This document shows positions 7,266 through 12,924 of a stretch of DNA of 12,924 nt, one piece after another. The position numbers and the translations under genes were made by a program. The notes beneath the pieces are model-generated. The model ran no database searches, was not told the DNA's origin, and was given only the letters and a program-made list of their open reading frames with translations. This DNA is from an uncultured Prevotella sp. (GTDB taxonomy: Bacteria; Bacteroidota; Bacteroidia; Bacteroidales; Bacteroidaceae), in assembly GCA_900770845.1 (NCBI GenBank), contig CAAGLS010000256.1, positions 1 through 12,924 on the forward strand. Direction: 5' to 3'. How positions within the stretch are numbered: position 1 is the stretch's first letter; every line of letters starts with the position of its first letter.

Positions 7266-7445
7266 TCATCCACGCAGGCCAATTAGTAGAATACCATCTC
7301 GTTTTACTACGGCTCGGTGTGCAACATCATCAGCCAGGATCGTGCCGGCACCAGTGAAGGCTATTCCTATAGAAATAGAACTCTGCGATAGAGAGCCGTC
7401 GGGCAAGATGACAGTCTGAAATGTTAAATCTTTCCTCTTAGTATA
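7266..7445 (-). pseudogene. Unrecognised protein fragment
   Basis: An open stretch of about 60 codons ends in TGA. The last 46 residues read like a real protein: ILPDGSLSQSSISIGIAFTG followed by a segment ending DDVAHRAVVKRDGILLIGLRG. There is no clear ATG. A TTG before PDGSL could serve as start and an AGAGGAAAG lies 25-30 bases before it, but the promoter and operator of the divergent gene occupy the sequence further upstream. I do not recognise the family. It may be the C-terminus of a gene cut by rearrangement, or a chance frame. Confidence 0.3.
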
Positions 7446-7446
7446 A

Positions 7447-7480
7447 ATTAGCGTACTAACTATTTGATTAGTACAATAAT
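7447..7480. promoter_or_regulatory. Candidate operator over the DUF5053 promoter
   Basis: An imperfect inverted repeat. GTACTAA (7453-7459) pairs with TTAGTAC (7468-7474), and ATTA (7447-7450) with TAAT (7477-7480), so 11 of 13 positions match. The 8-base centre contains TTTG, the proposed -33 element of the plus-strand promoter. A dimeric repressor bound here would block RNA polymerase directly. Confidence 0.5.
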
Positions 7481-7494
7481 TTGTATTTCCTTTG
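7463..7494 (+). promoter_or_regulatory. Promoter of the DUF5053-type gene
   Basis: TTTG (7463-7466) lies 20 bases from TTCCTTTG (7487-7494), close to the Bacteroidetes -33/-7 pattern; only one base of the TA pair is off consensus. Transcription would begin near 7501. This excludes the TTG at 7492 as start codon and favours an ATG at 7507 or later, with a very short leader. Confidence 0.5.
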
Positions 7495-7506
7495 CATGGA
7501 AAGAAT

Positions 7507-7761
7507 ATGGAGACAATGCAGACAACCAAACAGCGAACAATGAAGCAGCAGATGGATGACATCTTGCTTGCCATATCATGGGGCAATCTCGCAAGGACTT
7601 ACTTCACCAAGTCGGCCTCATGGTTCTATCATAAGATGGACGGTCGCGACGGCAACAACAAGCCCACGGAGTTCAACGCCGAGGAGCGTGCCCAACTCAA
7701 GGGGGCGCTCACAGACCTGAGCAACCGCATACGCCGTGCGGCTGATTCCATAGAGATTTAG
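7507..7761 (+). CDS. DUF5053-family small protein
   Basis: From the ATG at 7507 the product has 84 residues. Starts at 7516 or 7540 are also possible and give 81 or 73 residues. The core, ILLAISWGNLARTYFTKSAS, then W-F-Y-H-K-M-D-G-R-D-G-N and a final helix with ALTDLSNRIRRAAD, matches what I know of DUF5053 proteins of Bacteroidales. In these a W-G-x-I/L-A-x-x-Y-F-x-K-S-x-S-W-L/F-Y segment looks like a helix-turn-helix, and the chain ends in a helix with L-S-x-R-I. They are common near phages and mobile elements; no role is established to my knowledge. A DNA-binding regulator is my inference, supported by the palindromic site over its own promoter. It has its own terminator and converges on the gene at 7919-8137. 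Confidence 0.8.
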   Translation: METMQTTKQRTMKQQMDDILLAISWGNLARTYFTKSASWFYHKMDGRDGNNKPTEFNAEERAQLKGALTDLSNRIRRAADSIEI

Positions 7762-7800
7762 GCTGGGGTTCGTTAACACCGCCCCGTTTGACACCAAGCC

Positions 7801-7818
7801 GTCCGTTGGCCTACGGAC
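7801..7818. repeat. Small hairpin between gene and terminator
   Basis: GTCCGT (7801-7806) pairs with ACGGAC (7813-7818) around a 6-base loop. It precedes the terminator at 7824 by five bases. No T-run follows. It may stabilise the 3' end of the transcript. Confidence 0.4.
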
Positions 7819-7823
7819 GCACT

Positions 7824-7852
7824 GCCCCGGGCATTATGCTCGGGGCTTTTTT
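7824..7852 (+). terminator. Intrinsic terminator of the DUF5053 gene
   Basis: GCCCCG (7824-7829) pairs with CGGGGC (7841-7846), and the stem extends inward by a G-T pair and GC/GC to a 5-base loop. It is followed by TTTTTT (7847-7852). Confidence 0.85.
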
Positions 7853-7860
7853 ATTGCATG

Positions 7861-7892
7861 AAAAAGCCCCGGCACGGCTCAGTGTCGGGGCT
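7861..7892 (-). terminator. Intrinsic terminator of the convergent gene
   Basis: AGCCCCGGCA (7865-7874) pairs with TGTCGGGGCT (7883-7892), with one G-T pair. On the minus strand it is followed by TTTTT (7865-7861). It ends the gene at 7919-8137, 26 bases after its stop. It shares the GCCCCG/CGGGGC arms with the plus-strand terminator 18 bases away. Confidence 0.85.
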
Positions 7893-7918
7893 TGGTGTGA
7901 TTAAGAAACCATTATCTG

Positions 7919-8137
7919 TCAAGCATAATGGAATGAGCCAATCTGTCGGATAGACTTTACCATCTTGTCGGTCTCATGCAGGTGACGCATGACCAATTCC
8001 TCGGCTGCTTTCCTTGCGTCCTCACCGCCATTGGCTTTGAGCCATTCTACTATCTCACTGCGCTGCTTGGTGCTTGCCTCGTCGTCCTTACCTAACAGTG
8101 ATTCGAACTCTTTGAACTTTGTCTGGTACTCTTCCAT
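7919..8137 (-). CDS. Small helical protein, possibly a shortened DUF5053 relative
   Basis: A 72-residue, highly charged, mostly helical protein starting MEEYQTKFKEFESLLGKDDE and ending SIRQIGSFHYA. AAAGGAT lies 6 bases before the ATG as a plausible ribosome binding site. It has its own promoter (8157-8187) and terminator. I cannot name the family with certainty. From memory, longer Bacteroidales DUF5053 proteins have an N-terminal helical half like this one. They then have a Y-F-G-K-S-x-x-W-L DNA-binding-like segment and a C-terminal R-I-G-S helix end. Here the sequence jumps from KSIR to QIGSFHYA with nothing between. That would fit an in-frame loss of the middle segment. This is an inference; it may simply be a short gene. 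Confidence 0.7.
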   Translation of the reverse strand: MEEYQTKFKEFESLLGKDDEASTKQRSEIVEWLKANGGEDARKAAEELVMRHLHETDKMVKSIRQIGSFHYA

Positions 8138-8156
8138 AGTCTTATCCTTTTATGGG

Positions 8157-8187
8157 CAAAGGTGCAATATTTATTTTATATGTGCAA
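8157..8187 (-). promoter_or_regulatory. Promoter of the 72-residue gene with repeated TTGC boxes
   Basis: On the minus strand TTG (8187-8185) lies 20 bases from CACCTTTG (8164-8157). The TTTG part of the -7 element is intact but the TA is not. The sequence just upstream repeats TTGC three times within 15 bases (complement of 8184-8198), which might be regulator contacts. The start of transcription would fall near 8150, a few bases before the AAAGGAT of the ribosome binding site. Confidence 0.45.
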
Positions 8188-8280
8188 GCAATTGAGCAAT
8201 TATATTATATAAAAGTTTGTATGTGTTGGCGTTGGTAGCCCTTAACCGTTGGTGCTCATCCGTCCGGCGCATACCGCGGA

Positions 8281-8292
8281 TGGCAATTGCCA
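8281..8292. repeat. GGCAATTGCC palindrome family, first copy
   Basis: TGGCAATTGCCA is a perfect 12-bp palindrome. The 10-bp core GGCAATTGCC recurs at 8374-8383. Half or near copies occur at 8562-8571 (CCCAATTGCC) and 8701-8710 (GCCAATTGCC), and AATTGCC alone at 8319-8325 and 8513-8519. Six AATTGCC in about 430 bases is far above chance expectation for a 7-mer. Confidence 0.6.
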
Positions 8293-8423
8293 TACCTCTT
8301 GCAGCGACAAAAGAGTTAATTGCCGACGTTGCAGAGTTGAAAGGTCTTTACATATTCCGCTACATGAAAGGGAGGCAATTGCCAAGGCTGCTTAGGGCGG
8401 TGGGGGCTGCTAAGGCAGTCTCC

Positions 8424-8439
8424 GGCGGCTTTCGCCGCC
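8424..8439. repeat. GC-rich hairpin
   Basis: GGCGGC-TTTC-GCCGCC, a perfect 6-bp stem with a 4-base loop. No T-run follows on the plus strand, so it is not a clear terminator. It abuts the longer inverted repeat that begins at 8439. Confidence 0.6.
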
Positions 8440-8477
8440 CGCAAACCGCCAAATCGTTGATATTGGGCGGTTTGCGG
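8439..8477. repeat. 12-bp perfect inverted repeat
   Basis: CCGCAAACCGCC (8439-8450) pairs exactly with GGCGGTTTGCGG (8466-8477) around a 15-base loop. Only AAAATGG follows, so it lacks the T-run of a plus-strand terminator. It may be the core of a REP-like element or part of a structured RNA. Confidence 0.65.
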
Positions 8478-8665
8478 AAAATGGTAGTGGAAAAACCTTG
8501 CAAAAACGGCAAAATTGCCTATCTCTCGCGACTCCAAGGACGTTTGAATCCGCAAAAATCGCCCAATTGCCAAGGAATTTCCATCTTTTTGGTGGGCGAG
8601 GCGGGCAAGACAGGCATTTCTTGGAACAGGCCCCAAACCGTCTGCCTTTGTTTCGTGGCAGCTGG

Positions 8666-8737
8666 CACGAACTATCGCACCAGTCGCCACGAACTATCGT
8701 GCCAATTGCCACGAACTATCGTTTCTGCTGGCACGAA
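8666..8737. repeat. Exact 22-bp-period repeat array, core CACGAACTATCG
   Basis: The 12-base core CACGAACTATCG occurs at 8666-8677, 8688-8699 and 8710-8721. A half copy, CACGAA, is at 8732-8737. All start exactly 22 bases apart, and the 10-base spacers differ. The core is itself partly palindromic: CGA-ACTA-TCG in each copy, extended to CACGA-ACTA-TCGTG in the second. Twenty-two bases are about two helical turns, so a protein would meet every copy on the same DNA face. Since 22 is not a multiple of 3, coding repeats are unlikely. Units are far too short for CRISPR. I infer an operator or iteron-like array, or a genome-wide intergenic repeat. Confidence 0.8.
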
Positions 8738-8798
8738 TGTGGGCCAACGCTTCATTCACCCACACGGTTCTTGTGGCGGTTTGACTGACAACGGTATT

Positions 8799-8828
8799 TT
8801 TGGTTACACCTCATTTAATTTATCTTTG
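8799..8828 (+). promoter_or_regulatory. Promoter of the tail gene
   Basis: TTTG (8799-8802) and TATCTTTG (8821-8828) form a Bacteroidetes promoter; the -7 element is an exact match and the spacing (18) is one short of usual. Transcription would begin near 8834, about 10 bases before the ATG at 8845. The longer reading frame from 8800 would start inside the promoter and is rejected. Confidence 0.65.
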
Positions 8829-8844
8829 CGAAAAAGAACAACAG

Positions 8845-11800
8845 ATGGCTGACAGACTTACACAAGCGGCAGAGAAAATCAGAACGCTATTAGAGGGCAT
8901 ACGTGATGAACGTCGCCCCTACTCCAATACAGCGACGAGGATAGGCAATGCTCTTCTCGCCCTGCTCTCTTTCTTTGAGGGCGCTCCGTTCCTGCGCAAG
9001 GACGTTGACGACACCGCGTCCGGGCTTGTGAGGTTCCTGAAGGGACTTGAAGCGGGGGGAGACGTGAAGAGCAGGGACTTCCTTTCCGCATCCGACAGCG
9101 GCACCCCAAAGGGATGGGCGTTGCGCCTCCTGCAAGGAATCGCCACGGGAGAGCTTGACGACCTCATCGTGAGGCGGGACGCCAAGGTGAGGAACCTGAC
9201 TGTGACGGGCGCGGCCCACTTCTTCAAACTCATCATCGACGAGATAAAGAGCGCGGGAGGCAGCGTGCTGTTCACCCCCGCCAACGGGTTCGTGGCAGAA
9301 CGTGTGACCCATCACGGAACAGAGGGAGCGGAGGATGAAAGATACATCCTCTACTGGCGGGACTCCGACGGTGAGAAGACCATCGACAACCAATGGGAGG
9401 TTGGTGACTTCGCAGTCTGCATGACCGCGAATCTCAAAAAAGGCGTGAGCGCGAATGCGGGCAACAAGACGTGGTGGTGCAAGGTCGTGGACTCGGGCAA
9501 TGCTGGAGGCTACAACTTCATCACGCTTGACTGGTATGGCAGGGCGCATGGCCGAACCATCACCGAGGACGGAAAGACGTTCACCGAGGCGACATCATCG
9601 GGCGTTCCCGAGGCGGGCGACAACGTGGCCATGCTCGGAAGTGTTGCCACGGACAAGGACGGCCACTTCGACTACAAGCGGCAGAGCGCCATCTACCTTG
9701 CGGCATACGACTCGCTGGACTTGGGGCTGGAGACCCCGTTCCTTGCCTTCTACTACGGCATCGACGACTTCTGCCTGTCACGCCATCGGAAGACGCACCT
9801 CTCGCGTCTCGCCACCGACATAGTGGCCGACAAGTTCACGGTGCACAGCGACGATGGCGAATATCCCATATCCGTGTTCTACGGTGATTGGAACAGCAAG
9901 ACCGCATATCCCAAGGCGGGCGTGGTCAGGTACAACGGCTGCACGTGGACGAGCCTTAGGGACGGCAACAAGGGGAACACGCCCACGGCATCCAGCGCGT
10001 GGTGGGTCTCGAACAAGGGAGAGGCGGGGCGGTCCGCAGATGCCTACGACATCACGTTCCGCCTCAATGGCGTGGCCGTCACCACACTCAACTACGACAC
10101 CCTAAGGGGCACCGATGGGGAGGTTGCCGTCGAGGCGGTCTTCTCCAACAACGGGGCGGAGCTCTCCGCCGACGAGGCCACCCTTGGCTGCTACGACGAG
10201 CGGGGCGAGCTGATGGGGCGGGCGGTGACGGGCAGGGACTCGGGCGGCATCGTCGTGGATGGGGGCGACCTGTATCTCAGCCCGGACTGCAACAGTATAC
10301 AATGCTCGTTCGCCAAGGGCGGGAGGACGCTGTGCACGAGGAGCCTCACCGTCATCAGGAATGGCAGCGACGGCGTTACCATCGCCAAGACGGAATACAA
10401 ATACAGCATATCGGACGCTCCCGACGCGTCGATAGACTGGGGCGGCATCATAGCCTACGACGAGCCGCCCCAGCCGACGTTGGCCCCGGGCAAGTACCTC
10501 TACGTGATGACCATCGTGACCTACTCTGACGGCACGGTGACAAGCACGGTGACGGTCAGCTACTGCGGAACGGACGGCGACAGCGTGAGGGTGGAGTCCA
10601 CGTCGGTGACATACTGCGTGACGGGAGACGGGCGGCAGCCCGACGACTCGCGGTTCACCAGCACGGACGTTCCAGCCGTGGCCGTGGGGGATTACCTGTG
10701 GTGCAAGACCGTCGTCACCTACTCTGACGGCAAGAGCACGAAGAGCTACGCCGTGAGCCGTGTCGGCAGCGACGGCGACCAAGGGTATTCCCTCCACTTC
10801 GCCTACACCGACAGCGTGACGTATTCGGGGACAACCCCGACGGTGACGAACTTCTCCACCACCCGCAAGGACAGCTCGGAATGGCTTGGCGTGAGCCGCT
10901 CTCAGGATGTGGCCGACCCCACCGACCCAAAAGCCTACCAGTGGACGAAAATCAAGGGCGAGGCGGGAAAGGACGGACAGAACGGCAGGGATGGAAAGGA
11001 CGGCAAGGCGGGCGAGGCCGCCGTGCATTACGAGCTGAGGGACAACGGTTCACGCGCCGACATTTCCATACTCTCGAAGAGTATCACATTGAAGCTCTCC
11101 CTCTCCTACGACTTCTACAAGGTGGAGGGGAGCAGGGCTACGAAGACCGGGGCGGAGGAAGTCGTTTGCAGCATCGGAAGGCAGGCATTGGCTGGGAGCG
11201 GCGGAACCTACAAGCTCTCGGCGGAATCGACGTTCGACTCCATCGACGACCTGCCAGCGTCGGCAATCGTGACGGCCAAGGTGGGGGATGCGGTCGCGGC
11301 CACGGCCGTGTGCAAGGTGAGCATGTCGAACCAAGCCTACTTCGATGTGGACAACGAGCTTGGGAAGATCACCGAGAGGGTGACGACGGCGGAGGGTGAC
11401 ATCAGTGAGATAGCGAACACGGGCAAGGCCATCAGCGCGAAAGTGAACAGCCTATCCACCGTGGCCGCCCCCAACCTGCTGCTCAACAGCGGGTTCTCGC
11501 TCACCACCGACGGCATCCCAAACCACTGGGAGGTGTGGGACGACAACAAGGCCAAACCCGCCGTCACCATCAGCGGCGACAACTGCAAGGTGGAGGCCAA
11601 GGCGACGGGAAGCTACCAGGGCATCAGGCAGACGCGGAAGATGCTGCTCCACTCTCCACTGAAGCTCACGTTCTCGTGCGTGGCGAAGGGCAGCGGGACG
11701 CTGACGGTGATGCTCCACAAGATACAGGGCGGCACGCAGACGGGAGACAGGAACGACTTCGAGCTGAAGACCGGGGCGCAGCCGTTGAGCTGCACGTTCG

Positions 11801-12837
11801 AGCTGTCGCAATACATTGACTCGTGGCGGGTGATGATAGGCTTCGCCTCCCCGAGTGTGGGCGACAGCGTGACATTCTACAACCCCAAGCTGGAGATTGG
11901 CGACGTGGCGACCCCATGGTGCGAGAACGGCAACGACCGCGTGCTGGCCACGGGCATGGACATCGAGGAAGGCAAGGTGGAGTTCACGGCCAACAAGTTC
12001 AACATCCGCGACAACTACGGGAACAAGATGTTCGCCGTGGAGACGGGCGGCACAGGCGGCAGCGCGTCGCGCGTGAAGCTGCGCAACCTCGCCATGAGCG
12101 GGCTCGCCATCAGGGACATGGTGACGATGGAGACTTGGGAGGACGTGAGGAGGTACTTCACCTTCGACAGCAAGGAGCTGACATCCGACCTTCGGTTCGA
12201 GACGTGCCTGAACACGTTCCGCCTGTCCAAGGACAAGGACGGCAAGAGCTGCCTCAAGGGCAAGGAGGCGGGCGAGACGGCGGAGAGCCTGCACATGTTC
12301 AACGTCAATCTCCCCTGCATGGACTATCTTGAAGACCCACTACCTTTGTACGTCGAGTACATGGAGGAGGCAATGAAGTACGTGGGCAACAGAATCATCA
12401 TCCTCAACGAGAGCGGCTACAGCATCTCGGTGCATGGACGGCAGGAGGTTACACACATTACCACCTACGATGTGTGGGACTACAACGGCAAGACCATCGC
12501 CAAGACCATCGCCAAGGCCCCGCCGCAGACAACTGAGCAGGAGCAAGACCTGCGGAAGACCGATGTATGGAACGAAGGAGACACTTATGGGTACTACATC
12601 CCCACTGGGACTTATGAAAACGGCAAGCGGGTTTACAGGCTGCAAAAGGTTTGGACATCAGAGGAGTACTGGATCGTCCCGGACGGAAGCATGGCCATCA
12701 TGGAATGCGTGTGCGACATCTGCGCTCCGTACGACTCCCTTGGCAGTGCGAGCTTCCTTGTTGACCCGCCCGATGGGCAGTCGGTGTTTTGGAAAGTGAA
12801 GATTGGAAAGATATTGAAGGAAAGGGTCAAGCCATGA
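8845..12837 (+). CDS. Large mosaic phage tail/adhesin protein
   Basis: A 1330-residue protein with no signal peptide or membrane segment. The N-terminal 1-130 is helical and lies before a module (about 120-335) ending in LSRLATDIVADKFTV, a layout I associate with minor tail proteins of Bacteroidales prophages. Residues 346-388 (GDWNSKTAYPKAGVVRYNGC, then WTS and a W-W pair) resemble a chitin-binding type-3 fold. About 505-705 holds three repeated beta modules, each opening with a G-S/T-D-G motif at 507, 575 and 641. Next comes a short collagen-like run of G-x-y triplets (705-724), which often trimerises tail fibres. Residues 840-870 are coiled-coil-like. About 876-1030 has a jelly-roll, carbohydrate-binding look (NLLLNSGF to GDVATPW), and 1150-1330 is a separate C-terminal domain. 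I infer host-surface binding at the tail tip. No C-type-lectin variable region is visible. Confidence 0.85.
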   Translation: MADRLTQAAEKIRTLLEGIRDERRPYSNTATRIGNALLALLSFFEGAPFLRKDVDDTASGLVRFLKGLEAGGDVKSRDFLSASDSGTPKGWALRLLQGIATGELDDLIVRRDAKVRNLTVTGAAHFFKLIIDEIKSAGGSVLFTPANGFVAERVTHHGTEGAEDERYILYWRDSDGEKTIDNQWEVGDFAVCMTANLKKGVSANAGNKTWWCKVVDSGNAGGYNFITLDWYGRAHGRTITEDGKTFTEATSSGVPEAGDNVAMLGSVATDKDGHFDYKRQSAIYLAAYDSLDLGLETPFLAFYYGIDDFCLSRHRKTHLSRLATDIVADKFTVHSDDGEYPISVFYGDWNSKTAYPKAGVVRYNGCTWTSLRDGNKGNTPTASSAWWVSNKGEAGRSADAYDITFRLNGVAVTTLNYDTLRGTDGEVAVEAVFSNNGAELSADEATLGCYDERGELMGRAVTGRDSGGIVVDGGDLYLSPDCNSIQCSFAKGGRTLCTRSLTVIRNGSDGVTIAKTEYKYSISDAPDASIDWGGIIAYDEPPQPTLAPGKYLYVMTIVTYSDGTVTSTVTVSYCGTDGDSVRVESTSVTYCVTGDGRQPDDSRFTSTDVPAVAVGDYLWCKTVVTYSDGKSTKSYAVSRVGSDGDQGYSLHFAYTDSVTYSGTTPTVTNFSTTRKDSSEWLGVSRSQDVADPTDPKAYQWTKIKGEAGKDGQNGRDGKDGKAGEAAVHYELRDNGSRADISILSKSITLKLSLSYDFYKVEGSRATKTGAEEVVCSIGRQALAGSGGTYKLSAESTFDSIDDLPASAIVTAKVGDAVAATAVCKVSMSNQAYFDVDNELGKITERVTTAEGDISEIANTGKAISAKVNSLSTVAAPNLLLNSGFSLTTDGIPNHWEVWDDNKAKPAVTISGDNCKVEAKATGSYQGIRQTRKMLLHSPLKLTFSCVAKGSGTLTVMLHKIQGGTQTGDRNDFELKTGAQPLSCTFELSQYIDSWRVMIGFASPSVGDSVTFYNPKLEIGDVATPWCENGNDRVLATGMDIEEGKVEFTANKFNIRDNYGNKMFAVETGGTGGSASRVKLRNLAMSGLAIRDMVTMETWEDVRRYFTFDSKELTSDLRFETCLNTFRLSKDKDGKSCLKGKEAGETAESLHMFNVNLPCMDYLEDPLPLYVEYMEEAMKYVGNRIIILNESGYSISVHGRQEVTHITTYDVWDYNGKTIAKTIAKAPPQTTEQEQDLRKTDVWNEGDTYGYYIPTGTYENGKRVYRLQKVWTSEEYWIVPDGSMAIMECVCDICAPYDSLGSASFLVDPPDGQSVFWKVKIGKILKERVKP

Positions 12838-12924
12838 GAGGAATAAAGGCAAGGATAAGGACAGACTGGCAGAACCTCGCCCATGGGCAGACCCGTGGAA
12901 TCATCCTCACGAAGAAGAGCCCAA
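12834..12924 (+). CDS. Partial phage gene, translationally coupled to the tail gene
   Basis: The ATG at 12834 overlaps the tail stop codon as ATGA. AAGGAAAGGG, about 8 bases upstream, is an unusually good Shine-Dalgarno sequence for this phylum, so translational coupling is likely. Thirty codons are visible (MRGIKARIRTDWQNLAHGQT and on) before the window ends. I do not recognise the family. The overlap implies a product needed together with the tail protein, for example a tail-tip component or fibre chaperone, which is an inference from position only. Confidence 0.75.
   Translation, partial: MRGIKARIRTDWQNLAHGQTRGIILTKKSP

Larger units (their letters stand above)
8217..8790. other. Gene-free, repeat-rich region upstream of the tail gene
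   Basis: About 570 bases without a gene I can support. Open frames exist, but they run through palindromes and a 22-bp repeat, have no homology I recognise, and one overlaps the tail gene promoter and start. The stretch holds two GGCAATTGCC palindromes and four more AATTGCC copies, hairpins at 8424-8439, 8439-8477 and 8508-8519, and the 22-bp array at 8666-8737. Its G+C content and repeat density differ from both neighbours. It may be an intergenic repeat element, a regulatory region or a structured RNA. Confidence 0.6.

Noticed and set aside
7747..7830. tRNA or other structured RNA gene after the DUF5053 gene
   Set aside because: Only a small hairpin and a terminator are visible. No cloverleaf or CCA end can be drawn.
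8666..8737. CRISPR array
   Set aside because: Repeats are 12 bases with 10-base spacers, only three full copies, and no cas gene is in the window.
8316..8788. Other open frames of about 100 residues on both strands in the repeat region
   Set aside because: They overlap each other over the same repeats and show no consistent codon use or start signal.
8217..8852. 211-residue reading frame on the plus strand
   Set aside because: It runs through hairpins and a 22-bp repeat that shifts frame, covers the tail promoter and start, and has no recognisable domain. It looks like a chance frame.
10102..11028. 308-residue minus-strand frame inside the tail gene
   Set aside because: Rich in R, A, H and V as expected for the antisense of G+C-rich DNA. 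No domain, and the plus-strand frame is clearly coding.
12300..12837. Diversity-generating retroelement variable region at the tail C-terminus
   Set aside because: No C-type-lectin signature, no template repeat and no reverse transcriptase in the window. The window ends too soon to exclude it fully.

Overview
The window looks like Bacteroidales DNA, most probably Prevotellaceae (Prevotella/Segatella-like). The reasons are an outer-membrane receptor plus DUF4374 lipoprotein pair of the Bacteroides xenosiderophore (Xus) type, promoters with the Bacteroidetes -7 element TAnnTTTG, weak or absent Shine-Dalgarno sequences, and a DUF5053-type small protein. The genus is an inference.

Left part (1-4052, minus strand): an operon read from right to left. 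A promoter at 4021-4052 drives a TonB-dependent receptor (1760-3976). After 30 bases comes a DUF4374 surface lipoprotein (494-1729), and one base later the start of a third gene (355-492). That gene encodes only the first 21-22 residues of a PepSY-associated membrane protein before the sequence changes and stops. The operon therefore has a complete receptor and capture lipoprotein but a broken inner-membrane partner. Beyond it, 40-302 is a non-coding block of long inverted repeats.

Middle (4053-8165): small open frames of possible phage origin and three terminator-like hairpins (4103-4520), then a large single-chain DNA methyltransferase with an N-terminal PD-(D/E)XK-like segment (4564-7131, minus). 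After it come an unrecognised broken frame (7266-7445, minus), a DUF5053-type gene on the plus strand with a palindromic operator candidate over its promoter, two back-to-back terminators, and a convergent 72-residue gene on the minus strand.

Right part (8166-12924): about 600 bases without a convincing gene, packed with GGCAATTGCC palindromes, long hairpins and an exact 22-bp-period repeat array. This leads into a promoter and a 1330-residue mosaic phage tail/adhesin protein (8845-12837). The next gene, cut by the window edge, overlaps its stop codon (ATGA). This part is probably a prophage or phage-derived island, but the window contains no integrase, terminase, capsid or portal gene to prove it.

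The best leads are the 22-bp array upstream of the tail gene, the decapitated PepSY gene in a siderophore-type operon, the overlapping promoter/terminator hairpin at 4312-4351, and the methyltransferase-nuclease lying between phage-like fragments.
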